NCBI GenBank assembly: GCA_009760855.2
Contig: WPIO01000263.1
Span: 1 to 64,000 of the forward strand
Direction of reading: 5' to 3'
Origin: Cristatella mucedo
Taxonomy: Eukaryota > Bryozoa > Phylactolaemata > Cristatellidae
Length of the DNA: 64,000 nt
Shown here: piece after piece, positions 1 through 10,394 of the stretch
How positions within the stretch are numbered: position 1 is the stretch's first letter
How the letters are laid out: every line of letters starts with the position of its first letter
Position numbers and translations under genes: made by a program
Notes under the pieces: model-generated
What the model was told of the DNA's origin: nothing
What the model saw: the letters and a program-made list of their open reading frames with translations, nothing else
Databases searched by the model: none

Positions 1-53
1 TAATTGATGACGTCATTCAATGGAGCTCTAGGCTACATGCTATTCATTTTATA
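1..53 (-). repeat. LTR core-like repeat, inverted partner of 57,299-57,351
   Basis: Read on the minus strand this starts TATAAAATGAAT and ends GACGTCATCAATTA. It matches 57,299-57,351 on the plus strand at about 47 of 53 positions with no gaps. Beyond the TATA-like start the two copies are unrelated. At the 57.3-kb copy an AATAAA follows directly. A TATA box closely followed by a polyadenylation signal fits the promoter/R region of an LTR, but this is inference. The rest of the element would lie left of the window. Confidence 0.5.
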
Positions 54-1046
54 TGCACTTTCTACTGCCCACTCCTTATTTACTTGGCAGAAGCATGTTC
101 ACGTTGGTATGTTTTTAAATCGGATCACAAACCGGAAGTGACTGTCGAACGGCAAGTAGACTACCGTTAGGGATAACGTATCGAAAATTTACTGCTTCGG
201 CGGCACCGTAACTAAGGATTCCATTACCACGGCACCTCATGAATCCTGGGATAGCTGACCCAGCTCCTGGAGCAGCCATAATGCACGAGGCCACGGTCTT
301 GAGTGGTCCCCTTGTTGGGGTGTCCCGTCAGCTTCGTGACTTCGATGGAATTAGAGCGTCGTTTACGGGAAGTCAGTCTGAAAATTTTGATTCATTTCTA
401 TTTAAGACAATTGAAGTGACTTCAAGTTCTCATTTATGTAGTTTATAGTTGGATGTTTGTTTTGGCAAATTCAGGTGAGCCGCCTGGCTGTAGCATGGTT
501 TGATGGCCTGCGGTTCTACTTATGATGTATAAAGGTCTTGTTAGGTTGACCTATTCCTAAGATCCATGTTTATTCATTTATTGAATTTTTCGTTCGTTAA
601 TAGCATTTCCAAGTGCTGTCTCTTGATTATAGCTTGGGGCTCTCAAGTTTACCTGCAAACGGCAGTCCAATGCTGCTGTCACTTACGTCATATCTCCTAA
701 AATAAGGATCCGATCACTTTACACAATTTTGGAATACAGGATAGATTTTAGTAACCTATCCTTCCAGCCTTCTCGCATGCATATTGGACCTCAGTAGATA
801 GACTTATTTTGATCAAAACTGGCTGTGTTTTTCATACTTTCATTCACATGTAAAAATGTCATAGGTAGGCTAATAGTGACCCGATCAACGTGAAATTCGA
901 AATACACGCTCGTATGTGTTTTCAAATTGTGTGGCGACAACCATGGTAACACAATATTGTTTTTCGTCATCTACGTGCTTTTTCAGCTTAAGTTGCCTTC
1001 TGTGAGTGCTGTCCCAGCAATTATACTTTGTACCTCATTAATTGTT
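54..1046. other. No recognisable gene
   Basis: Only short open frames are present (the longest, 239-448, gives 69 residues with no familiar motif). I see no repeat family or RNA gene here. Confidence 0.5.
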
Positions 1047-1098
1047 CTAAAGTACATTGACGACGGCTGAGACACTAGCCGTCGTCGATGTACTTTAG
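1047..1098. repeat. Near-perfect 22-bp hairpin
   Basis: The arm CTAAAGTACATTGACGACGGCT (1,047-1,068) pairs with 1,077-1,098 across an 8-base loop. The only non-Watson-Crick position would be a G-U wobble in RNA. It is isolated from other repeats, so it could be the folded end of a small element, a cruciform or a small-RNA precursor. Nothing further supports any one of these. Confidence 0.75.
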
Positions 1099-1554
1099 CC
1101 AGCAGGCATCGCCCACACATAATGCAGCAGTCGTATCAACCACAGCACACCTATGCAGGGGCATCGCCATTCGTCACTCTCTTCGTTTCGTTGAGCAGCG
1201 AACACCCAGTCCGGACCCTAAATTCCAACGCCTTGTAGAGTGTTTTTAGGAAAAGGGCTGAGTGAGCCTCAGTGTGGGATTCCTTAAACGGTGCTAGTCA
1301 ACGGTTGAGCAGGCCGTAGCCAATATTGTTCTTACAGTTGTCTGCAACTTACAGCCTTAACTTCCTTGCTGGTAGCCAAGCTAGCATTAATGTTTGAAGT
1401 TTGCAGGCTTTACCCAGACGCAGCTAAGGCCTGCTGCTTAAAGCAGTCTTGCAGGGTAATGAGTCGGCATGATCTTTCACTGGATCACCTCTTGACCCCA
1501 AGTGGAGCAAGGTGTCAATTTTCGACTAACCAGGGTTAGCATAGTTCAATTTAA
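1099..1554. other. No recognisable gene
   Basis: Unique-looking sequence between the hairpin and a LINE-B fragment; no convincing open frame. Confidence 0.4.
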
Positions 1555-2010
1555 TGTAATGTATCTTCGTCTGTAACTCCACAAATTCATAAAGACCATG
1601 TTGGTGTTATGCAGGAGAGATTTGTATAGCCCACTCACAGCCTAAGCAACTTTCGGTACGCATTCGGTAGCCAGCAGACTTCGTCCCACCCAACAATGAG
1701 AAAGTGGGAAGCATAGCAGAGTCAGGAGAGCAGTTGAGATAGTGAGTAGCATGGAAGTAGCAGCTCAGGTCCACTGAAAAGGATGAGGTAGAGTCGGCAG
1801 TAGGTGAGTAGTCGTCGTTGCGTAAGAATTGTGGAAGCGAGTTCCACAGTCTAGGACCTGCAGAGCTAAAGCTTCAGTCGCCAACGGTCTTTAAGCGGAG
1901 GAACGGGAGAGCTAATCTAATGTCCACCCAGGACCTGACGGCATGAACCGGCTGAAACTGATGCAGCAGGTCAGCTAGGTACTAACGAGCCAAGCCGTGG
2001 CGGGCCCCTC
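1555..2010 (-). mobile_element. LINE-B 3' fragment
   Basis: The left edge is the reverse complement of the LINE-B 3' end (ATGTATCTTCGTCTGTAACTCC). The sequence then follows the LINE-B 3' untranslated region and the codons around the conserved PRLWN-type C-terminus of the reverse transcriptase. Similarity stops near 2,010 after GCCGTGGCGGGCC, a 5' truncation typical of target-primed insertion. Confidence 0.8.
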
Positions 2011-2579
2011 CGGATGCTTAGCAGACTCGGAAGAAAATCAGTGAGAGTCGACTAAAACTGTCATCCATAAAGTCTGCTGTGAGGAAGTTGGACGGCCATT
2101 ATTCAACACTCTAGGCATAATGCCTGTTGCAGTGTTTAGATTGCCAACCTTTTTCAATGTATCCCTCCAAGGTTTCTCAGTCAAGCTATAGCAATGGGCT
2201 CACCTGACAGCTACTCATCCATACTCGTGTGTAAGCTATGGCGATATAATTAAGCGATACAGTGCTATGGTTATCGTGTCAGCCGAAATGTCGAAGTGCA
2301 CTTTTTTAATCAGAATTGTTTGTGGATAGAACTTGTTTTCTTGGTCGTTTCATACGTGTAAGTCATTCTAAAAGATCTCTCGAACTCAAAGCAGCAGTTT
2401 ATGTGAGGGATATTACGGTTTAACCCTGCTTCTTTTGATCATTTCAAAAGCAGTTATATATTAAAATCTTCAACTTTTCCATCTCTAGTATCTGAATTTA
2501 TCGTACGACGACATAGCTGGCGTATGAGGTCGCAATGAGTAGCAGTATTTGAGTAGAAACCTCTTCAGTCTTTAATGAA
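2011..2579. other. No recognisable gene
   Basis: AT-rich spacer without a supported feature. Confidence 0.4.
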
Positions 2580-3290
2580 GCAATCCACATTCATTGGAAA
2601 AGCTACACCTCAAAATCGACTCAGCCATCCTATCTCCTGTTGAATCTGCCCGACATCTAGGTGCCCTGTTTTTAAGAACCCTATCCTTATAAAGCCACAT
2701 AAGCTCCATGTTCAATGTTTCTTTCTTTCAGCAGCATTACATTGCCAAAACTCGGGCTTGCTTTTGCAGTGATGCTTCTTCTAACGTGGTCCGTGCATTT
2801 GTGACACCCTGCATCGGCTTCTGCAACTCACTTCTTTATGGTGTAGAGGTGAATGCAATCGAGTGCATACAGTTGGTGCAAAACTTTGCATCTAGGCTTG
2901 CATGCCGTGAGCATTGCAGTTACCACCTCAAGCTAGCTCCAGCCCACCTGCATGGGCTACCATTCAGGCGGCTCTATGACTTCAAAGTTCTGTCACTTAC
3001 TTTTAGGTTCCTTTCATTTTCTGGCCCTTACGTACTTATCAGAACTATTCTCCCACCGGGCTAAGCATCGTACAACCACCCTTTCTGACTCAGATTTGGT
3101 TAAAACTTAGTGTGAACCCAATGATCTAGGGCGACCGTGCCTGCAGCCCGTTTGTTCCTAAAGCATGGCACTCACTACCTTTTCACGTCACAACGTTCCC
3201 TGTTGTAACGACATTTAAACAGAATCCTTATTGTGGACCTTGCAGCTTGGTAGAACACTTCTCCACATAACCATCACGAACTTAGTAGTA
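2580..3290 (+). mobile_element. Old, decayed LINE-A reverse transcriptase C-terminus
   Basis: The open frame 2,708-3,064 keeps the LINE-A signature in diverged form (HYIAKTRACF, VRAFVTPCIGFCNSL, QLVQNFASRLACRE, RLYDFKVLSLTFR). Flanking sequence continues to the KAW-SLP-like and TFKQN-like end in other frames. Stops and frameshifts make it non-functional. It is clearly older than the 8.6-kb and 47.7-kb copies because similarity is much lower. No tail with ATT repeats is visible, so the 3' end is lost. Confidence 0.7.
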
Positions 3291-5112
3291 AAGCGAAGCA
3301 GCCCAAGATTATCAGCGACTGAAAACTAGGTAGTCTTTGCAAGCACGTTTAGGTCAGGCACCTCACTGCCTCAAAACAAGTTTTCGACTCTAAAATGTAT
3401 CAGTATCCGAAAGATCGTAGCCAAAGCTCTGGTCTTCGGCTCAACCTCTCAATCGTTTAGAGAGCCTTAGAAAGCGATCACATAATCATATTGAGCACAA
3501 ATACTTTAGGGAATTATTTGATGAAAAACTGAGATAGCCACTGCAAGCTCACTATAAATAGCACATGTTTTTATGATTTATTTGTATAACACCCTATCAC
3601 CACAAAGGAAAAATGTAGATAACCACTACAAGCTTATTTGTACAACACATGCATATACAGATCTTTTGTACAATGCTTTAAGAGAAATTAATTTAACGAA
3701 CCATCAATTATTCCACAGGCATCTAGCCCATGAACTCGGTTGTCAAACGCTAGCACTTTAACCCCGATGGACCAAAAGAGGGTTCTCTTTCATGACAGTT
3801 GTATGTAACTTGTCAATGTTTTTGTGTACATCACAACCTAAGTTTTGCAACTACTGCTCACGAAAAAGTAGTGGCTCATCATCAAGTGGCTCCTCGACTT
3901 CGTTATTGGCCGATCAACATGGCCAGGTCCTCGAACCATTCTTTTTGTGCTTCTCTCTGTAGGCTGACTCAGTGCATGCTATATCAGTCTATTTTGGGCA
4001 TGCTTCACAAAGAGTTTTTTTAATGACGAGGAAAAAGTCGATTATCTGAAGTCCGGATACAAATATCTGTATACTGTTTTAGTATCTATTCTACTTAGTA
4101 TTTTCATCGCACTACCTATCATTCGTGAGTGCCAGTAATATCGTAAGGCTACCACGTCTGCCTTCCGTGCTTATGCTGACAAAATCTTTAGCTCACTAAT
4201 GACAGTTGCCTTGACCTCATGTGCCTACTCAATATTTAAAACGAAGGTTATTACCAGTCCTTCCCAAATATGCCAAAACGTTTGACAGGTAAAATACGTA
4301 TGACCCGGAACTGAGAACGAGGGAGCTAAGAGTGAAGAGAGAAGAGGCTAATTTGGGAAGGCATTCAATGAAGCCATTGACATTAGGGAGACGGTTTGTT
4401 GAGACTAACAATGGAGTACGCTCTACACTGGAAGACCGCGAAGGCGGGTCTGCTGTAATCGGAGTGTCTTGGGCTGATCGCCTGCTGCAACTCTGGGCTA
4501 TAACAAAAATACAATCTTTGGGGCAGGGAACCAAGATCGTAGAGTCAGCACTCCACCCAGCTGCTCTGCAAAATTTCTCAGACGGTTAGGAGTAACATCG
4601 GTCTTCCTGATTGTGCACCTGCAAATCCGTGTTCACTCCTCGGGCGTTAGGATGATAGACTCAAAAAATATCCGAGCCAGCAGTCTCCTACTTAACTGAG
4701 CTGCCTTTGGTCTATCATATCGTTATCACTTCTTAATGTATACTTCAGCATGTAATTTTTTAGCGTGAACGAGTTTTAAAGCTAGCAAAAGATCTGTTTC
4801 TCTGTGTGGCTTTTTTCGCAGACAGAACAGTGATAACTAGTGTTAGTTTAATTAGACGTACTTTTGCCAAACTCTAAATAAAAAAAACTCAGCATCCTTC
4901 TTAAAGTAGAATGATCCTTCCTCCAAAAACGATTCGACTCAAACTTGTTACCGAAAATATCGCATGCTGCCATACTGACTAGTTCTTACATATTGAACCA
5001 AATGTTTGACAAAAAAACTATAACTATGTTCATTTTTAAAAATAGAAATCTTTAAAGATCCGACGCAGCACTTCAGCCGATAATTTACTAGCTGTTTTGA
5101 AAGCCCCTTTTA
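3291..5112. other. No recognisable gene
   Basis: Contains only short overlapping open frames, for example 4,332-4,589 plus (85 residues) and 4,229-4,534 minus (101 residues). These overlap each other antiparallel and show no known motif. I found no repeat family here. Confidence 0.4.
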
Positions 5113-5240
5113 TATAGCAGCAGAGAGCCTTACAGGCTATCACCACTGCTTGCAGCTGCAATTAATTGTAGCAGGATTCCAACCCACGATCTCAGGGCCG
5201 AGGTCGTGAAAAAGACCGCCTTACCTAGACGGCCATCAAG
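5113..5240 (-). mobile_element. SINE2 copy
   Basis: The minus strand shows a tRNA-like head: a box-A-like stretch around the CTAGGTAAGGCGGT section, the CGACCTCGGCCCTGAGATCG section, then a box-B-like GGGTTGGAATCC. The body then runs TGCAGCTGCAAGCAGTGGTGATAGCC. The same order of blocks recurs at 46,953-47,150 and 60,990-61,150. Confidence 0.6.
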
Positions 5241-5596
5241 GCGGACCAATATTTGTGAAGCACCAGTAGCTCTAACAGAGTAGATCATCAAGAAAATCGA
5301 GATCAAAACGTGGAAAAACAGCAAAGGGAAGTATTTGCTGTCATGGGAGTAATGAGTTAATGTGAAATTGTGCACCAACTGTACTTATGTTGTTAGGACT
5401 TTTCCGCTTTAAGATCTTCGAAAGTATATTGCTAGGGTCACAATAACTTGTGGCTGAAAATGGTAAATAGAACTGCAAATAAACCACGTTTCTTCATCGC
5501 CTAATAGCGTGGTCATTACTTTAATGAATTCCGTACGCCTATAATTTTTCTGTTGCCGGATCAACTGAATGAACTGTTTTGTTGACATTTTTACAG

Positions 5597-5985
5597 AGAT
5601 AAGGCCATGGCAGCTGAAGGATATCCTGTCAGTGAAATCCGATTCTCGCAGTCTGCAATCTCAAAGCAATTCCATGTTCCTGATGAAGGAGATCAAAGGG
5701 GCAAAATTGTGAAAAAAAATGTCTAAGACGATTTTTGCCTGAAACTATACCGAAGGGTCGGCGATATAACTATCGTTAAGTTTAGCGATGAAAAGCATCC
5801 AACTTCGTACGATAATCGTCGGCTCTTTTGGGCCAGGAAACAGACCACAATTGATTGCATAGCCTATGAAGCTACTGCAAACCCTTTCCCTAGCAAGACT
5901 TCTCCAACGGTCCGCTCAAGAAGTCTGAGGTTTAAAATTCTCTGGGAACGAAATGAGTCTCTGTCGTGGGTGACCAAATCAGAGA
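5597..5985 (+). pseudogene. DNRRL-motif family exon, copy 1 (one in-frame stop)
   Basis: A candidate exon bounded by a TTTTTACAG acceptor (to 5,596) and a GTAAGT donor (5,986-5,991). From ATG at 5,607 one frame runs to 5,993, interrupted only by a TAA at 5,724. Its first half has SEIRFSQSAISKQF. After the stop it has DNRRLFWAR at 5,811-5,837. The same order (IRF/VRF...AIS/SIADKF, then a beta-like stretch, then D/KNRRLFW) occurs at 39.6-40.2 kb and in part at 62.6-63.1 kb. I associate an LDNRRL motif of this kind with small ParB-like-fold proteins, but that is memory, not a search. Function is unknown. The internal stop suggests a pseudogene, unless an unrecognised intron removes it. Confidence 0.5.
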
Positions 5986-6114
5986 GTAAGTAGCCCACTA
6001 TTGACCCCAAAATGGGCCAGCATATACAGTAAATGCACATAGTTGCAATACTGATTAAATTGTGTGCCATCTTTCGTACCCTCTAAGCACAAATGCTTCT
6101 GCTTGTGCCATGTC

Positions 6115-8150
6115 TGATTGAGTTTACACCCGAAAGCTTAAAAAAGCCAGGGCTTTTTTTTCATTAGAAAGCTGAATTCCTACCAGTCGGAGACTAAACA
6201 GATTTATAAGACAGTAAACCATTTACTGGCCAATGCTGTGGGGTCTGACTCCCCAGATATTCAGGGCTCAGCCGAAAAGTTTTCAGCATTCTTTACTGAC
6301 AAAGTTGTGCACGTTCGTGCCTCTATTAAGCCCCCTCGACACCAAAGCAATCGCCGATCCTCAACCTGTGACCTTTCTTAATAGGTTCTCCGATATTTCT
6401 GCCTGTCATGTGGCTGCCTTAATAAGGTCTAGTAAAAAGAGCTCGTCTCCTGAAGACCCTATAGCTTCATTTCTGTGGTCTTCACTAGCAGACCAACTTA
6501 GCCCTGCCATAACCAAGATTTGTAATGCTTTTTTGGGAAAAGGGGTCGTCCCTGAGTCCTTCAAATCGGCAATCGTTAGACCAATTCTTAAAAAGCCTGG
6601 ATTAGACACAGAGGTCCTAGCAAACTATCGTCCAGTTTCCCTTCTTCCGTTCTTATCAAAGATTCTTGAAAAAATTGTTGCTAAGCAGCTAGTTGAACAT
6701 ATTTAAAATTATAGAATGTCAGAAACATTTTAATCAGGTTTCAAGAGGCAGCACTCTACCGAAACTGCTCTCCTCCGTGTTAACAATGACATTCCACGTG
6801 GCAACGACGACGGGAATGTCACTGCCCTAGCTCTGCTAGATCTGTCTGCTGCCTTCAACACCATTGATCACGAAGTTCTACTTGAACGACTGATAACAAC
6901 GATTGGTCTGGCAGACGAAGCACTGGCGTGGTTTATATCATACTTGTCTGATCGTGTTCAATTGGTGTCGTGTGTGGGTCAGGTCTCAGACATGAGAAGG
7001 GTCACCTGTGGAGACCCTCAAGGGTCTGTACTCGGTCCCTTGCTGTTCTGCATTTATACACAACCTCTGGGAAAAGTGATTAAGGCCCATGGAATAGGAT
7101 ATAACATCTATGCTGACGATACTCAGTTGTATTTTTCATTTAAACCGTCGTAATCTGCTGCAGCAACTGAAATAATGAATCCTTGCCTTGCCGATATTCG
7201 ATCCTGGATGTCGGAAAATTTCCTGAAATTAAATGACGATAAAACCGAACTGCTTCTCATAGGACACCCTAAGCGTATGGCTGGATTAAAAGGCTTTGCT
7301 GTTCTAATAGGTGATGGTATTGTGCGACCTTCACCACGTGCTCGTAATCTAGGTGTCGTGTTCGACAGCTGCCTCAATTTCAAAAGCTTCATTCAGAAGA
7401 CTACTTGTACAGCTAGCCATCGCATCCGATCCCTATCCAAGATTAGAAGCTGTCTCCCACAGTGGCTTATAAACAATTTAACTAGCTCTTTAGTTCTGTC
7501 TCGGCTTGATTATTGCTATTCCCTTCTGGCTGGGCTGCCACAGAGATCTATTATGCCACTACAGCGGACTATGAATATGGCTTGTCTTCAAGTCCCAGTG
7601 GTTTGAGCACGTGTCACCTCTGCTGAAAGAGCTAGGATGGTTGGCGGTTGAGCAAAGGATACAGAGCAAAGTTCTTAAGCTGACCCACTAGGTCCGCCGC
7701 GGCTTGGCTCATTAGTACCTAGCTGAACTACTGCATCAGTGTCAGCCTGTTCGCGCCCTCAGGTCCTGTGTGGACAATAAATTAGCTGTCCCATTCCTCC
7801 GCTTAAAGACAGTTGGCGACAGAAGCTTTAGCTCTGCATGTCCTAGACTGTGAAACTCGCTTCCACAATTCTTACGCAACGACATCTACTCTCCAACTGC
7901 CGACGATGGTGTATCTTTTTCAGCGGTCCTGAACTTGTACTTGTATGCTACTCACTACCTCAACTGCTCTCCTAACTCTGCTATGCTTCCCACTTTCTCT
8001 TTGTTGCGTGAGACGAAGTCTTTTGGCTACCGAATGCGTACCGAAAACCGCTTAGGCTGTGAGTGGGCTATATGATACTCTCCTGCGTGACACCCACATG
8101 GTCTTTATAACTTCGTGGAGTTACTGACGGTAATACATACATTATATCGA
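6115..8150 (+). mobile_element. LINE-B, 5'-truncated, ORF broken
   Basis: The reverse transcriptase is spread over three frames. 6,233-6,706 has ILKKPGLDTEVLANYRPVSLLPFLSKILEKIV. Then comes LLDLSAAFNTIDHEVLLERL, and 6,944-7,153 has GDPQGSVLGPLLF and IYADDTQLYF, with the YADD catalytic site retained. 7,175-7,606 has the thumb and C-terminal part. The 3' untranslated region follows, and the element ends at the LINE-B terminus GTTACTGACGGTAATACATAC near 8,130-8,150. The endonuclease is missing. A close relative lies at 50,395-52,395. Confidence 0.85.
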
Positions 8151-8212
8151 CTTGCATCCCAGAGGCAGCTGAGTGCAAACTGATATTGTTATGGCGCGAA
8201 GTGAAGAGCCGC

Positions 8213-8280
8213 ATAAATAATAATAATAATAAAAGCAATAATGCACTTGATAAAGCCCCCTCAGAGAAATAGACAAAATT
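8213..8280 (-). mobile_element. LINE-A 3' tail scrap
   Basis: ATAATAATAATAATAA followed by TGCACTTGATAAAGCCCCCTCAGAGAAAT is the reverse complement of the LINE-A 3' hairpin and (ATT)n tail. Only about 65 bp remain. Confidence 0.7.
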
Positions 8281-8649
8281 ATATCAAAAAAAATCTACCA
8301 TTGCCACGTGTATTTTTGCTTAGCAGTATTTCGTTAGAGCTTTTTCGGCCTGTGGGTCTGAAAAAAACATAACAAACGAAGCTAGACTGCCAGTCAATTC
8401 CATGCAATGCCGTAGTAGCACCAAGTATATGGCATAGTCAAGTAAACTAAAAAAGCCGTCTCGTCGTGCTAAGTATTTGAATCAAAGACCTCCGACGACA
8501 GTGTTGGATTTTAGAAAGACAAACAATCCGGTAAGCCACTACGATTTTTGAGAAAGACTGAGGACTGAATGGATGTGAAACAAGTTTCATCTTCACAGAT
8601 AAATCATGTTAGGACTTAAGATTGTTACGGTCAAGGGATGAGATTGATC
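8281..8649. other. No recognisable gene
   Basis: Spacer between two LINE-A pieces of opposite orientation; nothing supported. Confidence 0.4.
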
Positions 8650-9782
8650 AGCTGATGTGATTGCCAAGCACAATCTAGGCTTTCACTTCTATGCGGATGA
8701 CACTCAGTTGTACCTTTGCTTTGATCCCTCCCAGCCTTCGAGCACCTCAAATTCTCTCAACTCACTTGCTGCATGCATTGATGACATCCGATCATGGATG
8801 GCAGCAAATTTTCTAAAACTAAACGATGATAAAACTAACTTACTAGTTATGGGCAAACCTAGTGTTATTCAGAAATTGGAAAGGCTGACTTTCAAAATTG
8901 GCTCTGCCAGCATATCTCCAGTTGCATCAGCTCGAAATCTAGGTGTCATATTCCAAAGCGACCTCTCGTTAGACGACCACATCAGCTCCACAGTCAAATC
9001 AGCCTATTTTCAGCTTCATAACATTGCTAAAATTAGGACTTGTTTAGATAAGGATACCACGTCCAAGTTGGTCCATGCATTCGTGACATCTCGTCTCGAC
9101 TTCTGCAACTCACTGCTTACTGGCCTACCAGCATGTGCGATCAGGCGATTGCAGCTGGTGCAAAACTCTGCAGCTAGGCTTGTCTGTCGTGAGCGTCGCA
9201 GTTGCCACATTACTCCACTTCTCGCCGACCTGCACTGGTTACCAGTCAAGCAACGGATTGACTTCAAAGTTTTGTCGCTCACTTTTAGGTCTCTTCCTTC
9301 TATGGCTCCAGCCTATCTTTCAGATATACTACCCCATCAGGCAAAGCATCGTACCACTCGCTTTTCGGAATCCAACAGTCTAGAAATACCTCGTACAAAC
9401 CTTAAATCCTTTGGAGACCGTGCATTTAGCTCGTATGCTCCCACAGCCTGGAACTCCCTCCCGACCTGCATCAGAACATCCCCTGACCTGACCACATTTA
9501 AAAGAAACTTAAAAACATACCTATTTAGGACAGCATTTAGTGGGTCTTTGTGATTCGTCCTCGATGTGCTTATGCGTGCTGACACTGTTCATGCTGCCAC
9601 TAACCACATTTGCATGCTGACCCAGTGCATGTAACCCCTAACCATGTTATTCATTTTGTTTGTTTTTCAAGCATGATTTTACTTACTATTCTATTGCGTA
9701 TCACTTTGCAGCAAATGTAAAGCGCCTAGAAAGAGATTGAGTTCTCTGAGGGCGCTTTATCAAGTGTGATATTATTATTAAT
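8650..9782 (+). mobile_element. LINE-A, young 5'-truncated copy
   Basis: Starts abruptly inside the reverse transcriptase (codons for [20 protein letters not shown]). It keeps a 298-residue open frame (8,657-9,553) through the C-terminal AWNSLPTCIRTSPDLTTFK block. The 3' untranslated region, the hairpin AAAGCGCC ... GGGCGCTTT and a short ATT tail at about 9,765-9,782 follow. It is nearly identical to 47,705-49,090, so both copies look recent. Without the 5' half it cannot move on its own. Confidence 0.9.
8657..9553 (+). CDS. LINE-A reverse transcriptase C-terminal fragment
   Basis: A 298-residue open frame beginning at an in-frame ATG that is internal to the full reverse transcriptase. YADD is at about residues 12-15. 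A KLNDDKTNLLVMGKP block follows, then the NLGVIFQSDLSLDDH thumb region and the CHITPLLADLHWLPVKQRIDFK region. It ends with AWNSLPTCIRTSPDLTTFKR. The protein lacks the endonuclease and the reverse transcriptase fingers, so it is a truncated product at most. Confidence 0.8.
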   Translation: MIAKHNLGFHFYADDTQLYLCFDPSQPSSTSNSLNSLAACIDDIRSWMAANFLKLNDDKTNLLVMGKPSVIQKLERLTFKIGSASISPVASARNLGVIFQSDLSLDDHISSTVKSAYFQLHNIAKIRTCLDKDTTSKLVHAFVTSRLDFCNSLLTGLPACAIRRLQLVQNSAARLVCRERRSCHITPLLADLHWLPVKQRIDFKVLSLTFRSLPSMAPAYLSDILPHQAKHRTTRFSESNSLEIPRTNLKSFGDRAFSSYAPTAWNSLPTCIRTSPDLTTFKRNLKTYLFRTAFSGSL

Positions 9783-10394
9783 GTTATTAAGGGATCTCTC
9801 TATCGATCTTGTTCGTGATTAAGTAAGCTGACGCTTAAGCTGTAATTGGACTGCAGTTGCCTCGGCTCAATATAAGTACTTGCGATACTGCCCAATGTCC
9901 AATACCATGTATCCGTTGGGGGATATCGAGGAAGACGGTCGACTTTAGAAATGACACACCCGACTCTTCTGTTGAGCATATCACTTTGACGAAAGAGGTG
10001 CAAGGTTAGTGCAATGCAAAATCGATGTCTTAGTCATGTCCTGACCTTGACCTTCGGGCTTTATGTCTCAGGTTGCCAGTGGCTAGCTAAATCACTTGCT
10101 AGTGAGTTGTTGGTCCCGTAGTGCAAGCCATCGGATCGGGTTAGTCGAACATATAGTCTTAGTCCGTCAATGTATGTTATTTTCACCCAGCTGTCGCCCA
10201 GTTGTAGTGTAGCCCAGTCTATTGAACTGTGAGTGGCTTACAGCATTTAAATACTAAACCCTTACTGCATGTAGGTCCTAGATCTCTGCAGGACTAATTC
10301 GGGATAAAGATTGTGCAGCTGAACTTTTCATGCCAGACTCTAAATACTTTGCTGGGACAAAAGACTTAGTACAGATGATAGGTGAGACAAACAA
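9783..10394. other. No recognisable gene
   Basis: Spacer between two LINE-A copies; no open frame or repeat I can place. Confidence 0.4.

Noticed and set aside
9016-9585. Minus-strand frames inside LINE-A (also at 43,337-43,603, 48,325-48,591 and others)
   Set aside because: They recur in every LINE-A copy as antisense shadows of the reverse transcriptase.
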